From: Stenogyne calaminthoides | Lineage: Eukaryota; Streptophyta; Magnoliopsida; Lamiales; Lamiaceae | Length of the DNA: 64,000 bases | Assembly: GCA_037126765.1 (NCBI GenBank) | Contig: JBBCBC010000009.1 | Location: 22,962,870-23,026,869 of the forward strand | Direction of reading: 5' to 3' | Shown here: piece by piece, positions 9,870 to 20,145 of the stretch | Layout of the letters: every line of letters begins with the position of its first letter | Numbering within the stretch: position 1 is the first letter of the stretch | Made by a program: the position numbers and the translations under genes | Notes under the pieces: generated by a model | Seen by the model: the letters and a program-made list of their open reading frames with translations, nothing else | Database searches by the model: none | What the model was told of the DNA's origin: nothing

Positions 9870-10716
9870 AATCATACAACTTATGCTCAATATTTTTTTA
9901 AACATTTCAAAAAATGTTTCCCAATTAAAAAAAATATCTCATTTAACTCATGTTAATACATTATTATATTTACAATTTCTCTTTTTCTAATATTAAAGTG
10001 GCTAAAATTTTATCATTATCACAATATATAACAACTAAAAAATAAATTATTAATACATATTCCTCAAAAGAAAAAGACAAATATTGAAAAATAATGTAGA
10101 TATTTAACACTAAACAAGTTAAATAAATAAAAGTATTAAATAAAAAAAATAGAATCATATTCAGATGATTAAATTTTAATTTTTTGGGTTTGAGAGCCTC
10201 AAGAAAGCACATTCAAAATTACAATAAAATAAAAATCTTTGTTGCGGATGAAATTCTTAAATCTCAATATTGTAATTAAATTATAATAAGAAAAAAAAAG
10301 GAGAGACACGATAGATCAGGAAAAAATTTTATATCAAGTTGTATCTTAATTTAATAACTGAATACAGAGTGTGGAGATAAACTTTAATTTTAAATTAAGA
10401 TTTATAAATTAATATAAAATAAAAAATAATATTTGGTTGGGCTTAAATTCTTATATTAAATTTTATTCACATGTTATATACAGATATATAACAGCTTAGT
10501 GGGGACATGCACTGGGCTGGAGCCCGGTGCAGTCCCCCTTATGATCCGTCCCTGCTCCCGGTATGTAGAGGCCTTGCGTGTTTTGTCAAATTGTTTGGGC
10601 ACAGCTAGTTACTTGTCATTAATGTCTTTCTAATTATATATATTATATGTCTGTATGTATTGTATATTTATGTGTTAGTATTTCTTAATTATATCATTTA
10701 TAATACAAATGTTTAT

Positions 10717-10747
<31 letters not shown>

Positions 10748-11469
10748 TTTAATTTAATTAAAATGTTTATAATTAGATTATGAAATAAATAATTTATATT
10801 CTTTTATATACTTATTAATATGAATAAATCTTTTGTAAAAATGATATTTTAATATTCTTCTTCACAATTTACTAACACTATATATGTACACTCATTTTTA
10901 TTAAAATATTTTCAAAAGAATTTTAAATTATATTCTTTTACTATATATAAGTACACTCGTTTTTATTAACACTATATATATTTTTAAATTATTATTAAAA
11001 TATTTTTAATCAAATTGCTAAATAATCACTTTTATATTATCTTTCACTATAATCACTTTATTAAAATATATTTTTTTAAATTGTCAAATAATCACTTTTA
11101 TATTCTTTTTTCACTACATATGTGCACACATATATATACGTACCAATTCTCATAGACTAACACCAATTCTCATAAACTAATCGTAGAGATTAATTAATCA
11201 ACAATATTCATAATTAATAACCATAACAAACACATGTGACAAATATTCAGAAATTCCTCAAAAAAATATAACAAAGTATTCAGTCAATAAAATCAGCAAG
11301 ATAGCTACATGTCATTCACATCATGATGATGATGATGATCATCATCATTGTTGGAATTGAGACTCATTAAAAGGAGCATTATGGGAACGAAGTCGAGCAC
11401 GAGAAGTCGAACCACTGGGACCAAGAGCACGAACAGGAGGGGCGCCGGTCGGAGGAAGAAAACCACCAG
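9870..11469. other. AT-rich spacer without recognisable gene
   Basis: Very AT-rich DNA with no convincing reading frame. It contains a (TA)n microsatellite at about 10716-10742, degenerate repeats of roughly 70-80 bp with AATCACTTTTATATT motifs (10850-11130), and a GAT/ATC palindromic microsatellite at about 11321-11347. A short GC-rich patch at 10500-10560 (GGAGCCCGGTGCAGTCCCCC) resembles the end of an unidentified repeat. Confidence 0.6.
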
Positions 11470-12716
11470 GAAAGTTCACGAGAATTTAAGAATAACCACC
11501 AACAGAGACGGGGGATATTGGGGATAAGGGGGAAATAAGGCGTCGAACGGCCCAAACCCCTGGGCACCAGGAATGACCTGGTGAGGACTACCGTCGGCCT
11601 GCTGCGGACTACCACCAGCCTGTTGATGAGGACTACCACCCGATAGGTTTCCCGGCTGGGGAAAAAGTCCCCCTTCTTTGATCTTTGGGGAACAAAACAC
11701 ACTTTCTTCGAGGACTACAACCCGATAGGTTTCCTCTTTGGGGGAAAAAAGTCCCACTCGCCGATCTTGGGGGAACAAAACCTACCGCAATTTCCGAGGA
11801 TAAAGACCACTTCGTAGGTTTGCCTGGAGCCCCCTGATAATACACACTAATTTGATTTTATATATTTATCCATTCCTGGCGCATAAGCTGATCGCGCCGC
11901 TCCATTTCCTCTTGGAACTTCCTAGCCATCTCCTGAGCCATATTCTCTCGTTCTTGTCTTTCTTGTGCCAACAAACGTTCCACATCAAGCTGCGAGTAGC
12001 CTCAAATACTAGTGCCTCTTGAGCTCCCACCTGGGCCAGATTGAATTCGCCCCAAATTCGTCATTTGATCGAGACCTCTAAACTTTCTGTGGGCATATGG
12101 CACCTGTTCCGCATACAGCTGGCTCAATTTTTTCTTTTTTGTCCTTCTCGATTCTTTGGTCGCTTTCGGATAATCCGGCCGAAGTTTCTCCCTCACAAAG
12201 ATTCTCGGACATACAAATATTTTGACATTAAAATTTATATATATTATTAACTTGTTAAGTAGTATATTGAATAAACAAAATCAAGCACTTACCAGTGTGG
12301 GTTTCATGTCATTGTACATGACATCCTTTCCTTCTTTTCGTGGAAATGTATCACGACAGTTGGAAGGAATCCATTTTTCTTAAACTGAATTTATAAGCTT
12401 TTTGTTAATAATTAATTATTATTGTAATCAAGTAATTAAAATATCATAAAAACTACTTACATATTCCCATGAATATTCTGCAGCTCCTTTTGATCCCCCT
12501 ATGTGCTTAGACCCATTGGACAATCGATTTCGTCGGCATTGATCGCTCTTAGCCTTAACTTCTGGTAAGTCCCAGTAATTCTTCAGTGCATTCCATACAC
12601 GTTCATCCCATGGGGGCTTCACTCTCTCATCATTAGCGTTCAACCTCTTCCAACGGTTGAGAAGATCATAATATCGCTTGCATGCCCTTGACTTCCACTT
12701 CTTTTTTATGTCCTCT
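11470..12716 (-). pseudogene. CACTA (En/Spm-like) ORF, Transposase_24-type, truncated
   Basis: A minus-strand spliced ORF of the plant Ptta/En-Spm type, recognised from CRRNRLSNGSKHIGGSKG near 12480-12530 and the upstream WKSRACKRYYDLLNRWKRLN. Exon 1 ends at about 12468 with a good donor (TAT|GTAAGT). Exon 2 (about 12298-12385) ends MKPTL|GTAAGT. Exon 3 (REKLRPDYPKATKE) runs to about 12000, then a charged helix near 11890-12000 (ERLLAQERQEREN) and a Pro/Gln/Gly-rich tail with repeats of GGSPHQQ (11476-11780). Its upstream end is cut by LTR A3 at 12717. Such proteins accompany CACTA transposases. Frames do not join cleanly, so I call it broken; a domesticated host gene is possible but less likely. 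Confidence 0.65.
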
Positions 12717-12898
12717 TGTAGGTCCCAAACGGGTTTTAGTGAGACAGAAGTCTAGAGGGGAGGGGCGGATAGACTTCTGAACTTTTTTGTGAGATCAGGT
12801 GTGATTAGCAAGTATGTATGATCAGAGTGCGTGTGAATCAGTTTGGACTGATATCCAACTTACTGATCGCTTGAGAGCAGATCACTTCAGTGTCTGTC
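12717..12898 (-). repeat. A3 3' LTR, left part
   Basis: TGTAGGTCCCAAACGG start, homologous to the first 180 bp of LTRs A1 and A2. Interrupted at 12898 by B1 and continued at 21988. Confidence 0.88.
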
Positions 12899-13934
12899 TG
12901 TTGGGATTATACTGAAAAGTATGTTTTTTACTTTGTATAATCGAAACTGAATTTCCAGACTTATTTACTGAAATAAATTGTTTATCACTGATGCTTTAAA
13001 TATGATTGAATGTTATATATATTTACTGCATAACTGTTCAATAATTCGTACGTGTTACACTATAGTTAATTTAGTGATACCAGATCACAGAAGATTAAAT
13101 TAACAGTCCCTTGTAACTATAAGTACGCCATTCACGACCTAGATGGAAATGAACAACCATCGTGAAAGGTTGAGGTGTAAGGCTCAGATTGGTTTGTCTT
13201 GACCAAGAGATTACACTAGTGCATGACTGATGCGCTGAATAGGACCTACAGGAGGATAAATTCTTCAGAACTGAACAAGGAAGAATTAGACCTCAGTGGT
13301 TCGTTGTTTCTTAACCTTCGTCCCTTAAATAGGATCACGTGGGATTGGTAACTATTGCTTTGACTTATCATGGGTAGCGAATCAGAGAGATTCAATACTT
13401 TTTATCTTGGGCAATATTATTGGTCACATGTGATTGCTAAGATTTAATACGAAGAATCGTGTGCAAGTACGCTTGCTTGATTTTCCCCCTTGGGAGGTTC
13501 ATAAGTTTTATCATACCAAATCTTGCAAGTGGAATTAGTTTCCGGTATGGATAATAATGTTGAACAGTTCCTCGACCAAGGACAAAAGATATTAATTAAC
13601 GGAAAGCTATTTCAGTGGCTTGAATTAATTAATGAGCTAGATAATCTTAAACACGGGAAATAATGATCGGGAGCCATATTGACTGTAATATGGGTTAAGA
13701 TGGATGGTGCAATATTAATTATGTAGTGGGATTAATTAATATTTATGGGCTTGAATTATATTGTGGCTCAATATTAGATATTCAAGATCCATTACAAGGT
13801 CCAATCTTAATTCTCCTGAAGGCTCCCTGAGTAGCCCAACATATAGTCCAATAACATAAAAGGTTATTAAAATAAAATAAATATTTTTGCTTATATTTCC
13901 TCTAATTTTTCGAAATTTATGGATAAAAGAGGGA

Positions 13935-14159
13935 GAAAGATTTTCTTTGAATTTTGTTATGGAATGAAGATATGTATTCTTGGAATACAAGATTATCCCA
14001 TTAAATTCAAGAAATCTCCCACTTGGTTATTCATAAGAGATATTTCAAAATTTTTGAAAATAGAGGGCAAGAAAGATTTTCTTGATTTTCTTGAAAAGAT
14101 ATTATGGAAGATATGTATTTCTTGAAATACAAGAATATCTCATAAATTCAAGAAGATCC
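13935..14159 (+). promoter_or_regulatory. U3 tandem repeat with heat-shock-type boxes
   Basis: TTCNNGAA occurs at 14006-14013, 14088-14095, 14119-14126 and 14147-14154. Each repeat unit holds a palindrome: TGTATTC-TTG-GAATACA (13973-13989) and TGTATTTC-TT-GAAATACA (14114-14131). Heat-shock factors bind inverted GAA/TTC units, so heat or stress induction is a reasonable inference. The same boxes are kept in the B2 LTRs. Confidence 0.55.
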
Positions 14160-14340
14160 AAATCTTGAAATCTTGCACTCTTGTTTTTTCGAAAATTCCA
14201 TATATATTGGATGTGGGATTTTTGTGGAATATTTTAATTATGGGAAAAAAAATATAAGGGATATATTCAAGATTTCTTGGTGACCAAGAAAAGTCTTTTC
14301 CCACATTGAAATATCACTAAAATTTCGACCAACCCCTCTC

Positions 14341-14352
14341 CTATAAATAGGG
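14341..14352 (+). promoter_or_regulatory. B1 5' LTR TATA box
   Basis: CTATAAATAGGGG, about 190 bp downstream of the last TTCNNGAA box. It is conserved in the other family B LTRs (21587, 31606, 33147, 38211, 53061, 62179, in their orientations). Confidence 0.75.
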
Positions 14353-14741
14353 GATGATTAGTTCATTACCAAGTACAATTCCATGTGCTGGAAATATTAG
14401 CAAATCCACATAAGTGGTGCAACAAAGTTTATTTTTTCCTTTTGTTAATTGTTCGACGAGTGTCCTTCCACCGGATAGTTGAGCAAGGGCTAAGGGAATA
14501 CTTGGGAAGTCCTTTTGGTTAGTCCGTTCGACCGAAGTCACTGTCATCCCGAGAGGTACGTTCACGTAAACCCGTAGATTCCGCATCCGTAGGTTTTACG
14601 TGGCTTTTTATATGCATGATATGTTGTTGCAATTATTATTTGAATTAATATAGGATTAATTCATGCTAGTAATAATTAATGAATTAAATTTGTATTTAAA
14701 TATTCACCCCGAATAGATCTTTTGCAACTTATTCCCCAACA

Positions 14742-14756
14742 AGCGTATCGAGCCAC
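14742..14756 (+). other. B1 degenerate primer binding site
   Basis: AGCGTATCGAGCC follows the LTR where B2 has ACTGGTATCAGAGCC. It is the same site with CTGG and CAG reduced to CG. Confidence 0.65.
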
Positions 14757-15059
14757 TTTGTTTTTGCTCTGAATTTTTAAATTGTAATTTAATTAAATGG
14801 ACATTAAATTTGAAATCGGATAGTAGAACTGCTAGATCTATTTTGCGTATCCAATTGTCATGGATTTTAATGTTTTATTTTGCATGCATATAAACCGTGG
14901 TTTTTTTAATTCGATTCGCTCGATTTGTTTTGCCTCGTGAGAAAATTCACGAGTAGACTAGATTTGTTTGATTTGATCAATGTAATAGACTAGTCTAGAT
15001 CTAGGTTTATTTATTTTTGTAAATAAATTGTAACCGGATCGAACGAAGAGACAAAGAAT

Positions 15060-15475
15060 TAAAGGACGAAATCCGAACAGGCGTAGCGGCGGCGCGGGCG
15101 CTGAACGCTGGGCGCAGGCGAGGCCAAAGCGCCGAAAGTCTGAGAGGATAAGGGTCGATCGAGACGGCCGCGGCGCGCTCTTCCAAGCCGAAGGACGGGC
15201 GATGCCGGGCGTACGACGGGCGATCGCGAGACGCTGGTCGCCGCCGGACGCGGGCGAGGCGGGAGGCGGGCGATACATGGCGGATGAGCGGATACGCTGC
15301 GCCGCCGCTAGAATCGCCGACCCCGCCGATACTCGCCGAGGCGCGTTTAGCATCGGCGGGCACGGCTCGCCGGGCGGTGCCGGTCGGCCGCTTAGGGCCC
15401 TCCCCTAAGCAAGTGGCCGGATCTTGGCGTGCATCCCGATTCGAATCGCTTGGCGTGGCGTTCGAGACGGCCAGT
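15060..15475 (+). other. GC-rich, CpG-dense leader of B1
   Basis: Between PBS and gag, a block of GCGGGCG/GGCGACG-type sequence stands out in an otherwise AT-rich element. It holds overlapping open frames on both strands (for example 15007-15363 minus) that match no gag or known domain and look like a by-product of base composition. B2 has an equivalent block at 53790-54235, but the two are poorly alignable, unlike their flanks. Confidence 0.7.
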
Positions 15476-16233
15476 ATTTTTCGAGACGAACGAGTGGGAG
15501 AAATTCGAGACGTGTTTCTTCAATATCAAGCTAAGAAAAAATCAAACCATGACAATTGGATAATTTGTGCCCAATATGTTTATTTTTTTTTTGCTTTTGC
15601 TTGATTTATTTGTGTTATCCTATGCTTTATTTAATTTGTTTAAATGTGTTTGCATGAGGGTTGCCAAATGGAAAAATCTCATCTTCAAAATTACTAAGTA
15701 TGTTTAAATAATTAATTGACAATTTTATTCCGGATAATAAAATTGAATTAATTTTGACCTCCATGATTTATTTATTTGTGAATTCTTTTGGAGAAATTCC
15801 CCCACCGGACGGGTCAAAAGATAGGTTTCACATGAATGAATTCCAAACGGATGATTGTGGATTATTACTAGTGGCGGCGATGACCCCCCCCACGAGGCTC
15901 GATCAAAAGCGAAATAGTAATCCCATTTAATCATGGTTATTACTTAGGTATAAAATTGATATGCATATATACTTCCCTCAAGTCCCCGGGCAATTTTATA
16001 TTGGTCAAGTGGAGTCAACTATTAATCTGGATATTAAAGGTTTGTAACTGTTCTTGTTTGTAACCTGCTTAAATGTGTTTAAATAATGACCCACCCCACG
16101 TGGCTTATTTAAACTGTTTTGAGATGTTGGCTGATGCATGTTCATATTTTTTTTGAGATTTTAATATGATGCATGTGATCGAACCTTGTGATATACTTGT
16201 GTTATTGCATATAGTTGTTTATTTCAGTTCAGC

Positions 16234-16980
16234 ATGTCGTTACCTTTTAATCCACTGTTATTATACTTAAAGTCAAATATATATGGAAACTATATTGATT
16301 GGAAAATTATAATTATCCTAACTGCACAAAAGCACAAGTGGATTTTGACACACCAAAATCAGATGAGCCAACTGACGAGTCAAAACATGCGGGACTCGTC
16401 AGATCACCTTGCGAGAGATGTCATCGCTGAAAATGGTGGAGGGCAAACCCGTAAGGGATTATGTCCTCAAAATAGATGGCCCATCTGAACAAACTTGAGA
16501 TTCTGAGTGCAGATTATGATCTGGAGACTCAGATGAATTTGGTACTTCACTTTCTGCCCAAAAGTTTTTGAGCATTTTGGCCTCGCTAGCTAATTTGTTG
16601 CAAGCTTTTGGTCTCGACATAAATGTTGATAAGGCACCAAACTCAAGCTTTGACGGCAAGTGGTCCGTCTTCATCTTCTAGGCCAAAGGTAGGCAAGATA
16701 AAGAAGAGGACCAAAGGCCATAAGCAATAAAACTCAACTGTTGCCAAGGGCAATGGTAAGATGAGGAATGCTTGTTGTGTCAAGGAAAATCCAAAGAGGA
16801 AGTGCTTTAGCTGCGGTGAGAGAGGACAATGGAGGTCTTGCCTGTTCCAACCCCAAAGGGACGGAAAGAAAGATAATTCTCACACAGTAGTTGTTGAAAC
16901 TTGTTTAGCGGCGTATACTTCTCATTCGTGGGTGGTTGATACGAGATCCACTAATCATGTTGGCTTCACGGGTTCTAAAT
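16234..16980 (+). pseudogene. B1 gag and protease fragments
   Basis: The start MSLPFNPLLLYLKSN matches B2 gag (MSQPFNPLFNILKDN), followed by a deletion and frameshifts. A zinc knuckle beginning CFSCGERGQW lies at about 16803-16845; its first two cysteines are intact and the rest is altered. The protease motif at about 16927-16965 reads SWVVDTRSTNHV, so the catalytic DTG has become DTR. The same block in B2 reads VVDTGSTDHV. The gene cannot have been active as read. Confidence 0.75.
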
Positions 16981-17029
16981 GATCCGGCAACTTAGTGGGA
17001 GTGAGATCCTCATCACACTGGGCAACGTT

Positions 17030-17159
17030 ACGAAAGTAGAAGATGTTGCAATGCTACGGAAGTGGCAGATATTGCAATGCTACGATGGTAACGATTATTG
17101 CAATACTACGCAAGTAGCAGACATTGCAATGCTACATGAGTAGCAGTTAAAGCAGTGGG
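17030..17159 (+). repeat. 26-bp tandem repeat in B1 pol (about five units)
   Basis: Units start at 17030, 17056, 17082, 17108 and 17134, with consensus ACGNAAGTAGCAGATATTGC plus AATGCT. The last unit is divergent. B2 has a single corresponding stretch near 56005-56030. It lies between the protease and integrase parts. Confidence 0.85.
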
Positions 17160-17330
17160 AGAAGTGCACCTATCTTTTGAAGATAAAGTTTTTTTTTTGA
17201 GATTATCTTTATGTTCCCAGTTTTAGAAAGAATTCACTTTCAGTTTCTAAAATTCGATTAAAGGACACTAAGTTTCTTCTAATAAGAATGGCATCATTTT
17301 TGAAATGATGAGTGTACCTGTTATGGGACA

Positions 17331-18300
17331 TTGATGGAAAATCTCTATAAAATTAACTGTGCACACCACTCACGAAATGCATCCTATAACACATCAACTA
17401 TTTCCGACAAAAGAAAGCGTGAACGAAATACTTCTTTGGCATCTAAGATTAGGTCATATAAATCCAAAGAGGATCCAAAGGTTGGTGAAAGATGGTTCAC
17501 TGGAGCATCTCCAAGTTGAATCGAATCCAACCTGCGAATCATGTTTGGAGGGTGATATGACCAAGATGGCATTTGGAGCCAAGGGGAATGGGGCTAAAGA
17601 AGTGTTAGAGATCGTTCACATAGATGTATGTAGTCAAATGTCAACCAAAGCAAGAGGAGGTTATGAGTAATTTTATTGATAATTACTCAAGGTACATTTT
17701 CCTTATGAAGCATGAATATGAGACCTTTGAAAATTCTAAAAATTTAAGGCTCAAACAGAGAATCATAGGGAAAAACGTATCAAGTCTCTACAATTTGATC
17801 GTGGAGGCGAATACCTTAGCGATGTGTTTTTGAACTACTTATCTGATGAAAGGATTGTATCCCAGCTCACTGCACCCGGAACCCCTCAACAAAACGGGGT
17901 TGCAGAGCGAAGTAACATAATTCTTTTGGAAATGGTTAGATCAATGATGAGTTATCTTGGATCTTCCCGAAGTCGCTTCGGGTCATACCTTGGAAACAAC
18001 GACTTACATTCTGAACTTGGTGCTATCCAAATCGATTCCCAAAACTGCCAAAGAATTGTGGACCGGGTGCAAGCATAGTATGAGACACATGAGAACTTTG
18101 GGGTGTCCGGCCTACATGTTGGACAAGGAAGCCGTAAGTTGGATCCGTCGAATTAATTAAGGTTGTTTGTAGGATACCCCGAGGAAACAAAAAGGTGTAT
18201 GTTCTATAGTTCCGAAGATCAAAAAGGTGGTAATCAACACCCACTTTAGATTTTTGAAAGAAGACTATATGAACCAAAGAAAACCCGAAGTGAGATTACC
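17331..18300 (+). pseudogene. B1 integrase, broken
   Basis: The fragments LYKINCAHHSRNASYNTS, WHLRLGHINPKRIQRLVKDG and IVHIDVCSQM match the GAG-pre-integrase and integrase core of B2. NGVAERSN (about 17900) holds the catalytic Glu. The region of the second catalytic Asp is frameshifted. Several short deletions relative to B2 make it non-functional. In an intact element the enzyme would insert the cDNA with a 5-bp staggered cut. Confidence 0.8.
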
Positions 18301-18419
18301 TTAAATGAGCTTAGAGGGCAAACCTCGATGTCAATCAGTCTTAGATGATATACCAAACGATACGCTTTCACAACCGGAGCCTCGTCATAGTGGGAGGGTT
18401 GTTAGACAGCCCGAGAGAT

Positions 18420-20035
18420 TCATGGGAATAGGAGAGTCCTCGGACTTGATTCCCGGAATCAGACCCATGGACATATGACGAGGCACTCCAAGATAAGGAT
18501 GCAGATTCTTGGCAAACAGCAATGAAAGCCGGAATGGGTTCTACGTTTCATAATAGAGTGTGGGAGCTAGTCGAACCACTTAATGGGGTCAAACCCATTG
18601 GATGCAAGTGGATATATAAGAGGAAAAGAGGACCGGATGGGAAGGTTGAAACCTTTAAAGCAAGACTAATGGCGAAAGGTTATACTTTCGAGAAAAAAGG
18701 GATCGATTATGAGGAAACTTTTTTTCCCGTAGCCATGCTTAAGTCCATCTCAGATTCTCTTATCGATTCTTTGCTGCATTTTTCGACTTTGAAATCTGCA
18801 AATAGATGTCAAGATGCCTTTCCTAAACGTAAGTCTTGATAAAGAGATCTATATGCAACAACCCCAAGGTTTCATTGAAACAGGCCAAGAACATCTTGTT
18901 TGTAAGCTCAAGAAGTCCATTTACGGATTCAAACAGGCATCCAGAGCTTGGAACCAAAGTTTTGATCATGTAATAAAGTCTTATGGGTTTGATCAAAACA
19001 AGTTTGAAAGTTGTGTGCATAAAAAGCGTTCGGAACTGCATTGGTATTCTTAGTACTATACGTAGATGACATTGTGATCATCGGGAACGATTTGAAGGTG
19101 TGATCAGATGTAAGGGCATGGTTTCAAAACAGTTTGATATGAAAGACTTAGGGAAAGCCGGACATATCCTTGGGATCTAGATAACTCAAGATCGCCAGAA
19201 AAGGATGATCGGGTTATCGCAAGTTTCATACATAGACACTGGTTTTTGAAACAATTCAGCATGCAAAATTCCAAGAAAGGATTCATACCTTTCAGATTTG
19301 GAATCCATCTATCCAAGAAAATGTCCCCTAAGACGCAAAAGAAGATAGATGACATGAAAGGTATTCCTTTTGCTTCGGCTGTCGGAAACCTTATGTATGC
19401 AATCTTTGTGTCACGAGACCGGATATCCGCTTTCTTGCGTAGGCATGGTAGCAAGATATCAAAGTAACCCGGGAAAGCACATTGATCTACGCTTAAAAAC
19501 ATTCAAAGTGTCCGAAAAGAACTCGGGATAGAATGTTGATTTATCGATCGATACTCCAATCCCCATCTTTCCACACCGGACTCGGATTTCCAATCGATTT
19601 AGATTCCGAAATTATCCGCCTCGGTTAGTGTGTTTCCATTTGGGAAGTGTAGCCATCAAATGGACGAGTGTGAAGCGTAAATGCATCATTGACTCAACCA
19701 TGGAAGTCGGGTAAGTAGTCGCTTGTGAAGCGATGAAAAGAACCGATGGGCTCTAGATCTTCTTAGTGGACTTGGATGGTGTTCTGAATTTGTCTAGCAA
19801 TATCTGCTAGGGGCAGTTGCAAATTCAAGAGAACCAAGAGTCCATGAGTCAAACAAACACATTAAAGGGAAGACATCTTATACGAGAAATCGTTAAGAGA
19901 GGAGATATAGATGTGGCAAAGATAGCGTCCCGAGGACGACCTAAACAGATCCATTGACAAAAGCGTCGCCTCTGAATACATTCGAGAGACATGTGAGTGG
20001 AATGGGTGTCAAGACCGCTTGCTAATCTGCTTTGA
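18420..20035 (+). pseudogene. B1 reverse transcriptase and RNase H, broken
   Basis: WELVEPLNGVKPIGCKWIYK (about 18560) and FKARLMAKGYT mark the RT start; LYVDDIVIIGND near 19060 carries the YVDD active site. RNase H remnants lie at 19530-20035. Multiple frameshifts are present; in 19500-19650 many are CAG/CTAG of B2 read as CG or CCG. It keeps CAG (Gln) at 18407-18409 and 19130-19132, where B2 has TAG stops. Confidence 0.8.
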
Positions 20036-20145
20036 GTATAAGTGGGAGAAATTATTAGGTTCGTGTAGGTGACATTAGATGTCACGGACTACGCGAGACA
20101 TGTTGTAGTATACTTAAAAGCAGACTTTGAGTATAAGTGGGAGAT
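20035..20145 (+). other. B1 3' region with duplicated polypurine tract and hairpin
   Basis: GAGTATAAGTGGGAG occurs twice, at about 20035-20049 and immediately before the 3' LTR (to 20145). Between them is GTGACA-TTAGA-TGTCAC, a perfect hairpin. The AAGTGGGAGAT tract next to TGTTGGG is the plus-strand primer. The same layout is kept in B2. Confidence 0.75.

Larger units (their letters stand above)
12899..14741 (+). repeat. B1 5' LTR
   Basis: TGTTGGGATTATACTGAAAA to TTATTCCCCAACA. The U3 carries an 84-89 bp imperfect tandem repeat (13935-14018 and 14071-14159), four TTCNNGAA boxes and a TATA box at 14341. Antisense open frames of 81-84 residues inside it recur in other copies but are treated as LTR sequence, not genes. 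Confidence 0.93.

Noticed and set aside
13736..13990. Antisense 84-residue frame recurring in B LTRs (also 20983-21237, 33506-33760, and shorter at 52500 and 61618).
   Set aside because: Its similarity follows from LTR homology; other copies truncate it and no start context or domain supports a gene.
14341..14586. Antisense 81-residue frame in B LTRs (also 21588-21833 and 32913-33101).
   Set aside because: Lies over the TATA/R region of the LTR; conservation is that of the LTR itself.
15007..15363. Long minus-strand frames in GC-rich leaders (also 53733-54173).
   Set aside because: GC-rich DNA lacks stops by chance; the two elements do not share the protein sequence.
17030..17159. Short regularly spaced repeats resembling a CRISPR array.
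   Set aside because: Units are contiguous tandem copies without unique spacers, in a plant retroelement.
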